In this document: positions 21,397-29,652 of the stretch, in pieces
Layout: each line of letters opens with the position of its first letter
Numbering within the stretch: position 1 is the first letter of the stretch
Source of the DNA: Thermoleophilia bacterium
GTDB lineage: Bacteria > Actinomycetota > Thermoleophilia > Miltoncostaeales > Miltoncostaeaceae
DNA: 51,666 nt
Assembly: GCA_025455865.1 (NCBI GenBank)
Contig: JALOLS010000004.1
Span: forward strand, 1 to 51,666
Direction of reading: 5' to 3'
The notes under the pieces: generated by a model
Databases searched by the model: none
Told to the model about the DNA's origin: nothing
What the model saw: only the letters and a program-made list of their open reading frames with translations
Made by a program: the position numbers and the translations under genes

Positions 21397-21402
21397 ACCT
21401 TA
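21384..21402 (-). promoter_or_regulatory. Candidate DtxR-type iron box over the ATPase start
   Basis: On the minus strand the 19-mer beginning TAAGGTATGCCGAAT matches the DtxR/IdeR consensus TAAGGTTAGCCTAACCTTA at 12 of 19 positions by my alignment, with the left half-site TAAGGT complete. A -10-like GAGGAT lies seven bases before the start codon, so binding here would block initiation. A DtxR-family gene is immediately upstream. The match is moderate and needs scoring against a matrix. Confidence 0.4.
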
Positions 21403-21409
21403 CATCCTC

Positions 21410-21438
21410 GGCGCCCGCGCCCAAAGGGGGCGGGCGCC
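21410..21438 (-). terminator. 13-bp hairpin between the DtxR-like gene and the iron ABC operon
   Basis: Arms 21410-21422 and 21426-21438 pair at 12 of 13 positions around an AAA loop. It follows the DtxR-like stop codon at 21463 on the minus strand and precedes the candidate iron box, so it probably ends or attenuates the regulator transcript, allowing separate control of the transporter genes. Confidence 0.5.
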
Positions 21439-21462
21439 GGAGCCCGGCCCGGTCGGGCGAGC

Positions 21463-22149
21463 CTACGCGGCGCGCACGAAGAGCCCGGCGGCGGCCTTCT
21501 CGGGCACCGCCCGCTCCTCGCCGGCCACCCGCAGCACGACCTGGCCCGCGGCGGGCTCGGCGCGCTCGAGCGTCACCTCGGTCCCGGGCACCAGGCCGTG
21601 GTCGTAGAACCAGTGCAGCAGGTCCCCGTCGTGCTCGGCCAGGCGGACCACGGTCGCCCGGGCGCCCGGGGCGAGCGCCGCGAGCGACGAGAGCTCACGG
21701 TTCTCGGCCTGCTCCTCGGACGGGTCCACCGGCCAGCCGTGCGGGCACCGGCTGGGCTGGCCGAGCCGCTCGGCCAGGCGCTCCACCATCTCGTCGGTGA
21801 ACGCGTCGGTCACCGCCTCGGCGTGCTCGTGCGCCTCGGCCGGGCTGTAGCCCATGAACCCGGTCAGGAAGCACTCGATCACGCGGTGGTTGCGCACCAC
21901 GCGCTCGGCCTCGTGCCGCCCGCGCTCGGTGAGGGTGGGCGCGCCGCGCCCGGCCCGCTCCACCAGCCCGTCGGCCTCGAGGCGCTTGATCATCTCGCTC
22001 GCGGTGGGCGGGGTGACCTGCAGCATCTCGGCCACCCGCGCGGCCGGGGCCGGGCGCCCGCCCGAGACCGGCCCGTACTCGCCGACCGGGAAGGCGAGGA
22101 AGTAGATGGCCTCCAGGTAGTGGTCGGCGGTGTGGGCCACGCCCGGCAT
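21463..22149 (-). CDS. DtxR/MntR-family metal-dependent regulator
   Basis: The 228-residue protein has an N-terminal winged helix (about 5-75: ADHYLEAIYFLA, VTPPTASEMIKRL, LTERGRHEA), a dimerisation/metal domain and a C-terminal SH3-like FeoA domain (about 155-228). Metal site: NHRVIE supplies the His and Glu equivalent to DtxR H79 and E83, and AHEHAE gives H98. The position of DtxR Cys102 is Glu, as in manganese-sensing MntR, while the next two ligands (E105, H106) align with Thr and Asp. The CPHG motif typical of the family follows. It sits upstream of an iron importer, so repression of that operon under metal sufficiency is likely. Whether it senses iron or manganese cannot be settled by sequence. 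Confidence 0.9.
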   Translation of the reverse strand: MPGVAHTADHYLEAIYFLAFPVGEYGPVSGGRPAPAARVAEMLQVTPPTASEMIKRLEADGLVERAGRGAPTLTERGRHEAERVVRNHRVIECFLTGFMGYSPAEAHEHAEAVTDAFTDEMVERLAERLGQPSRCPHGWPVDPSEEQAENRELSSLAALAPGARATVVRLAEHDGDLLHWFYDHGLVPGTEVTLERAEPAAGQVVLRVAGEERAVPEKAAAGLFVRAA

Positions 22150-22176
22150 GATAGTGACGTGGGGCGCGCCGGCGGG

Positions 22177-23007
22177 TCAGCCGCGCGCAAAGCGGGCGAC
22201 CCGCGCCCAGACCGCGGGCGGGACGCGGCCGGCGACGGCCAGGAAGTGGTCGGCGCGGGGGACGACCAGGACCCGGACGGGCCGCCCGGCGGCCCGCCGT
22301 GCGCGGGCCAGGCGGCCGGCGTCGGCCGGCGGCACCACGCGGTCGGCGGTGCCCTGGACCACCAGCAGCGGGGCCGGCAGGCGGGCGGCGTCGCGCCGGG
22401 GGTCCGCCGCGAGGGTGGCCCGCGCGGCCGCCCGGCCGACCAGGGCGGCCAGGAGGGGGTCGGCCCCGGCGCGCAGGCTCCCGAGCGGCCGCCCCGGGGC
22501 GGCCAGGGGCACCACGCCGCGGGCGCCGGCGGCCCGGCCGGCCCAGAGCGCGATGTCCCCCCCCAGGGAGTGGCCGACCACGCCGATCCGTCCCCGGGCG
22601 GCCTCCGGGCGGCGGGCGAGCGCCCGCACCGCCGCCGCGGCGTCGGCCCGCAGCAGCCGCAGGTCCAGCCACGCGAGCGGCGGGCCGGGCGAGCGGCCGA
22701 TGCCGCGCTTGTCGTAGCGGAGCACGGCCACGCCCCGCCGGGTGAGCGCCCGGGCCCAGTCGCCGTAGACGCGGTCGGCGACCCCGGGGATGACCACCCC
22801 GTCGCGGTCGTTCGGCCCGAGGCCCGAGACCAGCACCACGGCCGGATGGGGCCCGGGGCCGTCCGGCACCGTGAGCGCCCCGGCCAGCGTGACCCCGCCC
22901 GCCGAGGGGATCGGCACGGGCACCTCGCGGACCGCGGCGGCGGGGGCGGGCGCGGCGGCGAGCAGGGCCGCCAGGGCGGCCGCGCGCAGGGTCCGGGGGC
23001 CGGGCAT
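22177..23007 (-). CDS. Secreted alpha/beta hydrolase
   Basis: The 276-residue protein has a signal peptide (residues 1-25, ending APAAA). The fold shows GLGPNDRDG in the oxyanion-hole region, RYDKRGIGRS, the nucleophile elbow GHSLGG (Ser147), the acid in QGTADRVV (Asp222) and the base in ADHFL (His254), so the catalytic triad is complete. It resembles the dienelactone-hydrolase/acyl-peptidase-like esterases. The substrate is unknown. ATG at 23007 is the natural start. It is divergent from the M20 peptidase gene with an 80-base gap. Confidence 0.88.
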   Translation of the reverse strand: MPGPRTLRAAALAALLAAAPAPAAAVREVPVPIPSAGGVTLAGALTVPDGPGPHPAVVLVSGLGPNDRDGVVIPGVADRVYGDWARALTRRGVAVLRYDKRGIGRSPGPPLAWLDLRLLRADAAAAVRALARRPEAARGRIGVVGHSLGGDIALWAGRAAGARGVVPLAAPGRPLGSLRAGADPLLAALVGRAAARATLAADPRRDAARLPAPLLVVQGTADRVVPPADAGRLARARRAAGRPVRVLVVPRADHFLAVAGRVPPAVWARVARFARG

Positions 23008-23075
23008 GGTGGCCCGACCGTAGCGCCGCCCGGTCCCGCCCCACCCCGGCTGCGGTCGGCGACCGGGGGGTGGGG

Positions 23076-23087
23076 TATGCTGCCCCG
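23076..23087 (+). promoter_or_regulatory. Leaderless-type -10 element of the M20 peptidase gene
   Basis: TATGCT (23076-23081) followed by six bases and GTG at 23088 places the transcription start at the start codon. There is no ribosome-binding site. This supports GTG 23088 over an in-frame ATG at 23070, which is upstream of the -10. Confidence 0.4.
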
Positions 23088-24194
23088 GTGGACGAGGTTC
23101 GGCTCGCGGAGCGGCTGATCGCCCACGACACCTCCCGCCGAGGCGGTCTCGCGCTTGCCATCGACTTCGTGCGTGGCTGGCTCGAGGGCCGGGACGTGCC
23201 GGTGGAGCGTCGTGAGTTCGACGGCCGGGAGTGCCTGGTGGCCCGGGTCGGCTCGGGCACCACCAGGCTCATCTTCAACGGGCACATCGACGTCGTCCCG
23301 GGCCGCCCGGAGCAGTTCGAGCCGCGGGTCGAGGGCGACCGCCTGTTCGGGCGCGGGGCCTACGACATGAAGGCGGCGCTCGGGGCCATGATGCTCGCCG
23401 CCGCCGACGTGCAGGCGGCCGGCATCGAGGGCGTCGAGCTCGAGCTCCTGGTGGTCCCCGACGAGGAGAGGGCCGACCCGGGGGAGAACTGCACGGAGCG
23501 ACTCGTGGCCTCCGGGACCCGGGCCGACTTCGTCATCTGCGGGGAGCCGACCGACATGCAGGTGGGCGTGCAGGCCAAGGGGGTGCTCCTGCTCCGGGCG
23601 GACGTGCCCGGGGTGTCGGCCCACGGATCGACCCCGTGGCTCGGCGAGAGCGCCATCCTGCGGGCCATCGACGTCTTCCGGGCGGTCGAGCGGCTGCCGT
23701 TCACCGACGCGGCCACGCCGCTCTTCCCGAAGCCGTCCATCAACCTCGGGCGCATCCAGGGCGGCGACGCGGTCAACAAGGTGCCCGACCACTGCCGCAT
23801 CGACATCGACATCCGCTACCTGCCCGGCCAGGACCCCGCCGAGGTGGTGCGGCAGGTGCGCTCGCTCGGCCCCCTGGAGCTCCAGGTGCTGCTGGAGCGG
23901 CCGCCCGCCTACGTCGCCCCCGACCACCCCATGGTGCTCGCCCTGCTCGAGGCCGCCGCCCGGTATGAGCCCTCGGCCGCCTCGGTGGGGCGCCACGGCG
24001 CCTCCGACGCGGTGGCCTTCCTCGCCGTCGGGGTGCCGGCGGTGGAGTTCGGCCCCCGGGGCGCCGGCCACCACGGGCCCGACGAGCACGTGGAGATCAC
24101 CAGCCTGCTGCGCTACCGCCGGGCCCTGGTCGACTTCGTGCGCCTGGTCGCCGCGGGGGCGACGCGCCCCGCCGGGGAGGCGACGCTCGCGTGA
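23088..24194 (+). CDS. M20-family metallopeptidase/deacylase (ArgE/DapE-like)
   Basis: The 368-residue zinc amidohydrolase has the metal-binding pattern GHIDVVP (His66, Asp68), GRGAYDMK (Asp93) and catalytic PDEE (Glu126, Glu127), then CGEPTD, a dimerisation domain starting near VQAKGVLLL, and a final metal histidine in GAGHHGPDEH. Members remove acyl or succinyl groups from amino acids (acetylornithine, succinyl-diaminopimelate) or act on dipeptides; the sequence does not say which. It is not next to Arg or Lys biosynthesis genes here. Its stop overlaps the LCP gene start in GTGA, so the two are translationally coupled. Confidence 0.85.
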   Translation: MDEVRLAERLIAHDTSRRGGLALAIDFVRGWLEGRDVPVERREFDGRECLVARVGSGTTRLIFNGHIDVVPGRPEQFEPRVEGDRLFGRGAYDMKAALGAMMLAAADVQAAGIEGVELELLVVPDEERADPGENCTERLVASGTRADFVICGEPTDMQVGVQAKGVLLLRADVPGVSAHGSTPWLGESAILRAIDVFRAVERLPFTDAATPLFPKPSINLGRIQGGDAVNKVPDHCRIDIDIRYLPGQDPAEVVRQVRSLGPLELQVLLERPPAYVAPDHPMVLALLEAAARYEPSAASVGRHGASDAVAFLAVGVPAVEFGPRGAGHHGPDEHVEITSLLRYRRALVDFVRLVAAGATRPAGEATLA

Positions 24195-26119
24195 CGACGG
24201 CGCCGCCGGCCCAGACGCCGCCCGCCGAGCCCACCCCGCCGGCCCCGCCTCCGGGCGGGGGCGGGCCGGGCGGCCCCGACTCGCCGGTGGCGGGCGCCCG
24301 GTACTTCCGCATGCCCGGGCGGCGCCGGCGCTGGCCCTGGGTGGTCGCGTTCACCGCCTGGCTCGGGGTCGGGGTGGCGGTGGGGGCCGGCGTGGCCAGC
24401 GTCAACTTCCTCGAGGAGACCCTCGCCCAGGCGAGCCCGGACACCGCCGAGGTGCGCGCGGCCAGCGAGGCGGTCGACCCGGTCCTCCCCGGCCAGCCCA
24501 TCAACATCCTGCTCATCGGCTCGGACAAGCGGGCGGGCAAGGAGAGCGACGGCGACCCCGGCCGCTCGGACTCCCTCATCCTGATCCGGATGGACTCCAG
24601 GCGCGGGTTCATCTCGATGCTGTCCTTCCCGCGTGACCTGTACGTGGAGATCCCGGGCACCGGCGGCCGCGACAAGATCAACGCCGCGTACGCCATCGGG
24701 GGGCCGGCCAAGACCATCGAGACGGTCAAGGCGCTCACCGGGCAGGACATCAACTACTTCATCAACATCGACTTCGCCGGGTTCACCAAGCTGGTGGACC
24801 GGGTGGGCGGCGTCTACCTCGACGTCGACCGGCGCTACTTCAACGACAACTCCACCGCCGCGCCGGGGCAGAGCTACGCCACCATCGACATCAACCCCGG
24901 CTACCAGCGGCTCGACGGCCCGGACGCGCTGGACTTCGTGCGCTACCGGCACACCGACTCGGACTTCTCGCGCATCGCCCGCCAGCAGCAGTTCCTCTCG
25001 GAGCTCAAGCGCCAGACCAACCGCTTCGGGTCGCTGCCCAACGTCCCCGAGTACGCCGAGATCTTCGCGAACAACATCGTCACCAACATGAAGTCCACCC
25101 GGCGCCTGCTCGGGGTCATCGAGATGGCGCTGACCACCGACAAGGACCGGGTGGCGCGCACCTCGGTGCCCGGGTACGCCGACTTCGTGGGCGACGCGTC
25201 GGTGGTCATGCTGGACGAGCAGGAGTTCCGCAACCGCATCGACCTCTGGCTGAACCCCGAGTTCGAGACCGGGGCCACCACGAGGGTGGTCGAGCCGGCC
25301 AAGGTCGACACCCTGGTCCTGAACGGCAACGGCGCGCTGATGGGCGCCGACGACGCGGTGGACGCGCTGCGGGCCCGCGGCTACGACGCCCACGTGGGCG
25401 GCAACGCCGACAACTTCGGCTATCGCGAGAGCGCGGTCTACTACCGCGAGGGCCAGCGCGACGCGGCCAAGCAGATCCAGGCCCTCATCGGCCCGGGCAC
25501 CGCCATCGCGCCGCTGCGCAACGGCCAGGCGAAGGTGTCGGCCGACGTCGTGGTGGTGATCGGGGAGGACTTCGAGGGCCGGCTCTACACCCCGCCGAAG
25601 CGGGCCAAGGGCCGCACCCAGCTCAACATGGTGAGCACCACCACGCTGGTGCCGCTCATGCGGCGCATCCAGGGCGTGACCAAGGTCAAGATGATGGCGC
25701 CGCTCAGGGTCCCCACGTCGTCGGAGCTCAAGCGCGTGCGGGTCTACCGGGTCAACACCGGGGGCACCGGCCCGCAGGCGGTCAAGCTGGTCTTCGCGGT
25801 GCCCGCCGGCGACGGCCCGAAGTACTGGGGCCTGCAGGCGGTGGACTGGAAGAACCCGCCGCTGCTGGAGGGCCGTACCGGCGTGGTCCGCTCCGGGGGC
25901 CGCGACTACTCGACGTTCTACGACGGCAAGAACCTGATGCGCCTGGCCTGGCAGCGGGACGGGGTGACGTACTGGATCACCAACACCCTGGACTACCGGC
26001 TGACCGCTGACGAGATGTACGCGATCGCGAAGTCGGCGCGGCCGCTGGCCCGGGCCACGCTCTCCCGGGGCACGTCCGACACGGCCATCCCGGTCGAGAC
26101 CGACGCCTACACGCCGTAG
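24191..26119 (+). CDS. LytR-CpsA-Psr (LCP) family glycopolymer ligase with LytR_C domain
   Basis: The 642-residue protein has a Pro/Gly-rich cytoplasmic tail (1-45), one transmembrane helix (about 49-71) and an LCP domain (about 104-275). Key arginines and acids are at GSDKR, RSDSLIL (125, 127), SFPRDLYV (Arg148) and RYRHTDSDFSRIARQQ (251-266), which bind the polyprenyl-pyrophosphate lipid. A LytR_C domain follows at about 370-465. Residues from about 470 to the end form an additional extracytoplasmic domain I do not recognise. LCP enzymes attach wall polysaccharides to peptidoglycan. Its sugar-nucleotide neighbours downstream fit that role. Confidence 0.9.
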   Translation: MTTAPPAQTPPAEPTPPAPPPGGGGPGGPDSPVAGARYFRMPGRRRRWPWVVAFTAWLGVGVAVGAGVASVNFLEETLAQASPDTAEVRAASEAVDPVLPGQPINILLIGSDKRAGKESDGDPGRSDSLILIRMDSRRGFISMLSFPRDLYVEIPGTGGRDKINAAYAIGGPAKTIETVKALTGQDINYFINIDFAGFTKLVDRVGGVYLDVDRRYFNDNSTAAPGQSYATIDINPGYQRLDGPDALDFVRYRHTDSDFSRIARQQQFLSELKRQTNRFGSLPNVPEYAEIFANNIVTNMKSTRRLLGVIEMALTTDKDRVARTSVPGYADFVGDASVVMLDEQEFRNRIDLWLNPEFETGATTRVVEPAKVDTLVLNGNGALMGADDAVDALRARGYDAHVGGNADNFGYRESAVYYREGQRDAAKQIQALIGPGTAIAPLRNGQAKVSADVVVVIGEDFEGRLYTPPKRAKGRTQLNMVSTTTLVPLMRRIQGVTKVKMMAPLRVPTSSELKRVRVYRVNTGGTGPQAVKLVFAVPAGDGPKYWGLQAVDWKNPPLLEGRTGVVRSGGRDYSTFYDGKNLMRLAWQRDGVTYWITNTLDYRLTADEMYAIAKSARPLARATLSRGTSDTAIPVETDAYTP

Positions 26120-26126
26120 GGGAGCG

Positions 26127-27422
26127 ATGGAGCGGATCGGGGTCGTGGGGGCCGGCTACGTCGGCCTGGTGAGCGGCGTGTGCTTCGCCGCACTGGGGCA
26201 CGAGGTGACCCTGCGCGACATCGACGCGGCCAAGGTCGCGGCGCTGGGCGGCGGGGCCTCGCCGATCTATGAGCCGGGCCTCGAGGAGCTCATGGCGGCC
26301 AACCGCGAGCGCCTCTCGTTCACGCTCTCGCTGGAGCACATGCTGGAGCGCTCGGACCTGGTGTTCATCGCCGTGGACACCCCGCCGACCTACTCGGGCG
26401 ACGCCGATCTGTCCCGGGTCATGCGCCTGCTGGACGAGCTCGGGGCGACCGGCGCCGATGCGCGCCACACCCTGGTGATGAAGAGCACGGTGCCGATCGG
26501 CACCGGGGAGCGGGTGCGGGCCGAGCTGGCCGCCCGGGGACTGGAGCACGTCGGGTACTGCTCCAACCCCGAGTTCCTCAAGGAGGGGGCGGCGATCAGC
26601 GACTTCATGAAGCCCGACCGGGTGGTGGTGGGCCAGTTCGACCCGGTCCAGGGCGACCGCGTGGCCGGCCTCTACGCGCCCCTGGGCGCGGCGGTCATGC
26701 GCACCTCGGTGGCCACCGCCGAGATGATCAAGTACGCATCCAACGCGTTCCTGGCCACCAAGATCAGCTTCATCAACGAGATCGCCAACGTCTGCGAGGA
26801 GGTGGGCGCCGACGTCGGCCAGGTGGCCGAGGGCATGGGCATGGACCGGCGCATCGGGCCCGCGTTCCTGAACGCGGGCATCGGCTTCGGGGGCTCCTGC
26901 TTCCCCAAGGACGTCTCGGCGCTCAAGCAGCTCGCCGGCAACTCCGGCTACCACTTCCAGCTGCTGACCGCGGTCATCGAGGTCAACGAGCTCCAGAAGC
27001 GCCGGGTGGTCGGCAAGCTCAAGCGCCACCTCGGCCACCTCGAGGGGACCGAGATCGCCCTGCTCGGCCTGGCCTTCAAGCCCGAGACCGACGACATGCG
27101 CGAGGCGTCGAGCCTGGTGCTGGCCGCGCGGCTGCTGGCCGAGGGGGCGCGGGTGCGCGTGTACGACCCGGTGGCCCTGGACGCCGCCCGGGACCGGCTG
27201 GCCGGGGTCCGCTTCTGCGCCACGCCCGAGGAGTGCGTCGAGGGCGCCGACGCCGCCGTGCTGGTGACCGAGTGGCGGCAGATCGTCGAGCTGGACTGGC
27301 CGGCGCTGCGGCCGCGCATGCGCCGTCCGGTGCTGGTGGACGGGCGCAACGCGCTCGATGCGGCCGCGATGGCCGAGGCCGGCTTCACCTACGAGGGCAT
27401 CGGCCGGGCGGCGGCCCGGTGA
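26127..27422 (+). CDS. UDP-glucose/GDP-mannose dehydrogenase family protein
   Basis: The 431-residue enzyme has the Rossmann motif VVGAGYVGL, YEPGLEEL, the substrate region EMIKYASNAFLATKISFINE and the catalytic GFGGSCFPKD with Cys258. The C-terminal domain begins near LLGLAFKPETDDMREA. It oxidises the C6 hydroxyl of a UDP-hexose, most likely UDP-glucose, to the uronic acid with two NAD. It supplies acidic sugar nucleotides for wall or capsule glycans and sits directly after the LCP ligase (seven-base gap). Confidence 0.95.
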   Translation: MERIGVVGAGYVGLVSGVCFAALGHEVTLRDIDAAKVAALGGGASPIYEPGLEELMAANRERLSFTLSLEHMLERSDLVFIAVDTPPTYSGDADLSRVMRLLDELGATGADARHTLVMKSTVPIGTGERVRAELAARGLEHVGYCSNPEFLKEGAAISDFMKPDRVVVGQFDPVQGDRVAGLYAPLGAAVMRTSVATAEMIKYASNAFLATKISFINEIANVCEEVGADVGQVAEGMGMDRRIGPAFLNAGIGFGGSCFPKDVSALKQLAGNSGYHFQLLTAVIEVNELQKRRVVGKLKRHLGHLEGTEIALLGLAFKPETDDMREASSLVLAARLLAEGARVRVYDPVALDAARDRLAGVRFCATPEECVEGADAAVLVTEWRQIVELDWPALRPRMRRPVLVDGRNALDAAAMAEAGFTYEGIGRAAAR

Positions 27423-28504
27423 GCGGGGTCCGGCAGGCCGTGGTGCTGGTCGGCGGGGAGGGCCGGCGCCTGCGCCCGCTGACCGACACCCGCCCCAAGC
27501 CGATGGTGCCGCTCCTGGACCGGCCGTTCGTCGAGCACCAGCTCGACCACCTGCGCCGGTCCGGGGTCCGCGAGATCGTGTTCAGCTGCGGCTACCGCCC
27601 GGACGCCCTGGAGGCCCACTTCGGCGACGGCGCCCGGCTGGGCATGCGGATCGGCTACGTCGTCGACCCCGAGCCCCTCGGGACGGCGGGCGCGGTGCGC
27701 AACGCCGAGCCGCTGCTGCACGGCGGCGACGTGCTGGTCCTGAACGGCGACATCCTCACCGACCTCGACCTCGCCGCCCTGACCGCCCGCCACGGGGCGA
27801 CCGGGGCGGAGGCGACCATCGTGCTGACCCCGGTCGAGGACCCCTCGGCCTTCGGGCTGGTGCGGCTGCGCGCCGGCGGCCAGGTCGAGGCGTTCCTCGA
27901 GAAGCCCACCCCGGACCAGCTCCGCCCGGGGGAGCCCTTCCTCATCAACGCCGGGACCTACGTGCTCGGCGAGCGGGCCCGCGGGCTCATCCCCGACGGG
28001 GTGGCCTGCTCCATCGAGCGCGACATCTTCCCGGGCCTCGCCGACCGGGGCGTGCTCCACGGCCACTCCGACGACGCCTACTGGCGTGACATCGGGACCC
28101 CGCTGGCCTACCTCCAGGCCACCGCCGACGCCCTGGCCGGGCGCCTCCGGACCATCCCCGCGACCGGCGGCGCGCACGTGTGCGCCGACGCGCAGGTGGA
28201 CGCCGACGCCGAGGTCGACGGGGCGAGCGTGGTCGGCCCGCGGGTGCGGGTGGGCGCGGGCGCCCGCATCGCCGGCTCGGTGCTGCTGGAGGGCGCCCGG
28301 GTGGGGGCCGACGCGACGCTCGACGGGGTGGTGCTCGGCGCGGGCGCCGAGGTGGGCGCGGGCGCCCGGCTGGACGGGGCGGCCGGGCCCCTGGTGGTCG
28401 GCGACGGGGCCCGCATCGCCCCCGGCGCCGTGCTCGTCGGCCCGGGCACCGTCCCCACCGGGGGCGCGGTCGCGGTCGGCGAGGGCCTCGCCCCGGCCCG
28501 CTGA
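27419..28504 (+). CDS. Sugar-1-phosphate nucleotidylyltransferase with left-handed beta-helix
   Basis: The 361-residue protein has the signature GGEGRRLRPLTDTRPKPM near its N-terminus, LNGDILTDLD for the metal, and EKP for sugar contact, then a C-terminal run of hexapeptide repeats (about 250-350, with valine- and glycine-rich steps such as VGAGAR and VGADAT) forming a beta-helix. This layout is that of mannose-1-phosphate guanylyl- or glucose-1-phosphate transferases. The base and sugar cannot be fixed by sequence. GTG at 27419 overlaps the dehydrogenase stop in GTGA. Confidence 0.9.
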   Translation: MSGVRQAVVLVGGEGRRLRPLTDTRPKPMVPLLDRPFVEHQLDHLRRSGVREIVFSCGYRPDALEAHFGDGARLGMRIGYVVDPEPLGTAGAVRNAEPLLHGGDVLVLNGDILTDLDLAALTARHGATGAEATIVLTPVEDPSAFGLVRLRAGGQVEAFLEKPTPDQLRPGEPFLINAGTYVLGERARGLIPDGVACSIERDIFPGLADRGVLHGHSDDAYWRDIGTPLAYLQATADALAGRLRTIPATGGAHVCADAQVDADAEVDGASVVGPRVRVGAGARIAGSVLLEGARVGADATLDGVVLGAGAEVGAGARLDGAAGPLVVGDGARIAPGAVLVGPGTVPTGGAVAVGEGLAPAR

Positions 28505-28562
28505 CCGGCCGGGGCCGCTGATAGCCTCGCCCCCTTCGCGGACACGGCGGTGGGGGCTGACC

Positions 28563-29645
28563 TTGAGCGTGCTGGACGATGCGGGGACCTACGAGCGCGA
28601 CCCCCAGGGGCTGATCGCGGGCCTGGGCCGCTCGGTCGAGGACTTCGACCGGGCCCGGGCGGCCGGCGAGGCGCTGGAGATCCCCTTCCCGGGCGACGCG
28701 GTGCGCGACGTCGTGGTCTGCGGCATGGGCGGATCGGCCATCGCCGGTGACCTCATCGCGGCGGGCTACGCCGACCGCCTGCGCCGCCCCGTGCAGGTGG
28801 TGCGCGGCTACACGCTGCCCGGCTGGGTGGGACAGGACACCCTGTGCCTGCTGCTCTCCTACTCGGGGGAGACCGAGGAGACCCTCACCTGCACCATGGA
28901 CGCCATGGACCGCGGGGCGCTGGCGGTCGGCATGAGCTCCGGCGGCAAGATGACCGGCTGGTACGCCCCCCGGGGCCTTCCCGTGGTGCCGGTGCCCGCC
29001 GGCCTGCAGCCGCGCATGGCCCTCCTGCACCTGCTCATCCCGTCCGTGGTGGTGCTCGGCCGCCTCGGGGTGCTGCCGCCCCAGGAGGACGAGCTCGCCG
29101 CCGCCCGCGGCCAGCTCGCCGCGGCGGTCGCCGCCTACGGGCCGGGCATCCCCACCAGCGAGAACCCGGCCAAGCAGATCGCGATCATGCTCCACGAGGG
29201 CCTTCCGCTCATCTACGGGGCCGAGGCGACCGCCGCGGTGGCGCTGCGCTGGAAGAGCCAGATCAACGAGAACGCCAAGGCGCCGGCCTGGTGGGGCGAG
29301 CTCCCGGAGTTCGACCACAACGAGATCGTGGGCTTCGAGGGCATGGGGCGCCTGAGCGAGATCGCCCACGTGGTGCTGCTGCGCGACCCGCGCCACCACC
29401 GCCAGGTCGAGCGCCGCTTCGACCTCACCCGTGAGCTCATCGAGGAGCGGGTGCGGGGGGTGGTCGGGGTGGAGGCCGAGGGCGAGGGGATCCTCGCGCG
29501 GATGCTCGACCTGGTCGTGCTCGGCGACCACGTCTCGCTCTACATGGCGCTGCTCAAGGGGGTGGATCCCGCCCCGGTGGAGATGATCCAGCGCCTCAAG
29601 GACCGGCTGGCGGTGGCCGCCTACGGGCGGACCGCCGGGGGGTGA
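28563..29645 (+). CDS. SIS-domain phosphoglucose/phosphomannose isomerase
   Basis: The 360-residue protein has two SIS domains: GMGGSAIAG (54-62) and SYSGETEE (99-106) in the first, and PEFDHNEIVG with the catalytic Glu and His in the second. This matches the bifunctional phosphoglucose/phosphomannose isomerase family that interconverts fructose-6-P with glucose-6-P and mannose-6-P. It thus feeds the nucleotidylyltransferase encoded just upstream. The start is uncertain: TTG at 28563 or GTG at 28569, both after a G-rich stretch at 28551-28556. A TAGCCT near 28522 could be its own -10. Confidence 0.9.
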   Translation: MSVLDDAGTYERDPQGLIAGLGRSVEDFDRARAAGEALEIPFPGDAVRDVVVCGMGGSAIAGDLIAAGYADRLRRPVQVVRGYTLPGWVGQDTLCLLLSYSGETEETLTCTMDAMDRGALAVGMSSGGKMTGWYAPRGLPVVPVPAGLQPRMALLHLLIPSVVVLGRLGVLPPQEDELAAARGQLAAAVAAYGPGIPTSENPAKQIAIMLHEGLPLIYGAEATAAVALRWKSQINENAKAPAWWGELPEFDHNEIVGFEGMGRLSEIAHVVLLRDPRHHRQVERRFDLTRELIEERVRGVVGVEAEGEGILARMLDLVVLGDHVSLYMALLKGVDPAPVEMIQRLKDRLAVAAYGRTAGG

Positions 29646-29652
29646 GCGGGGC

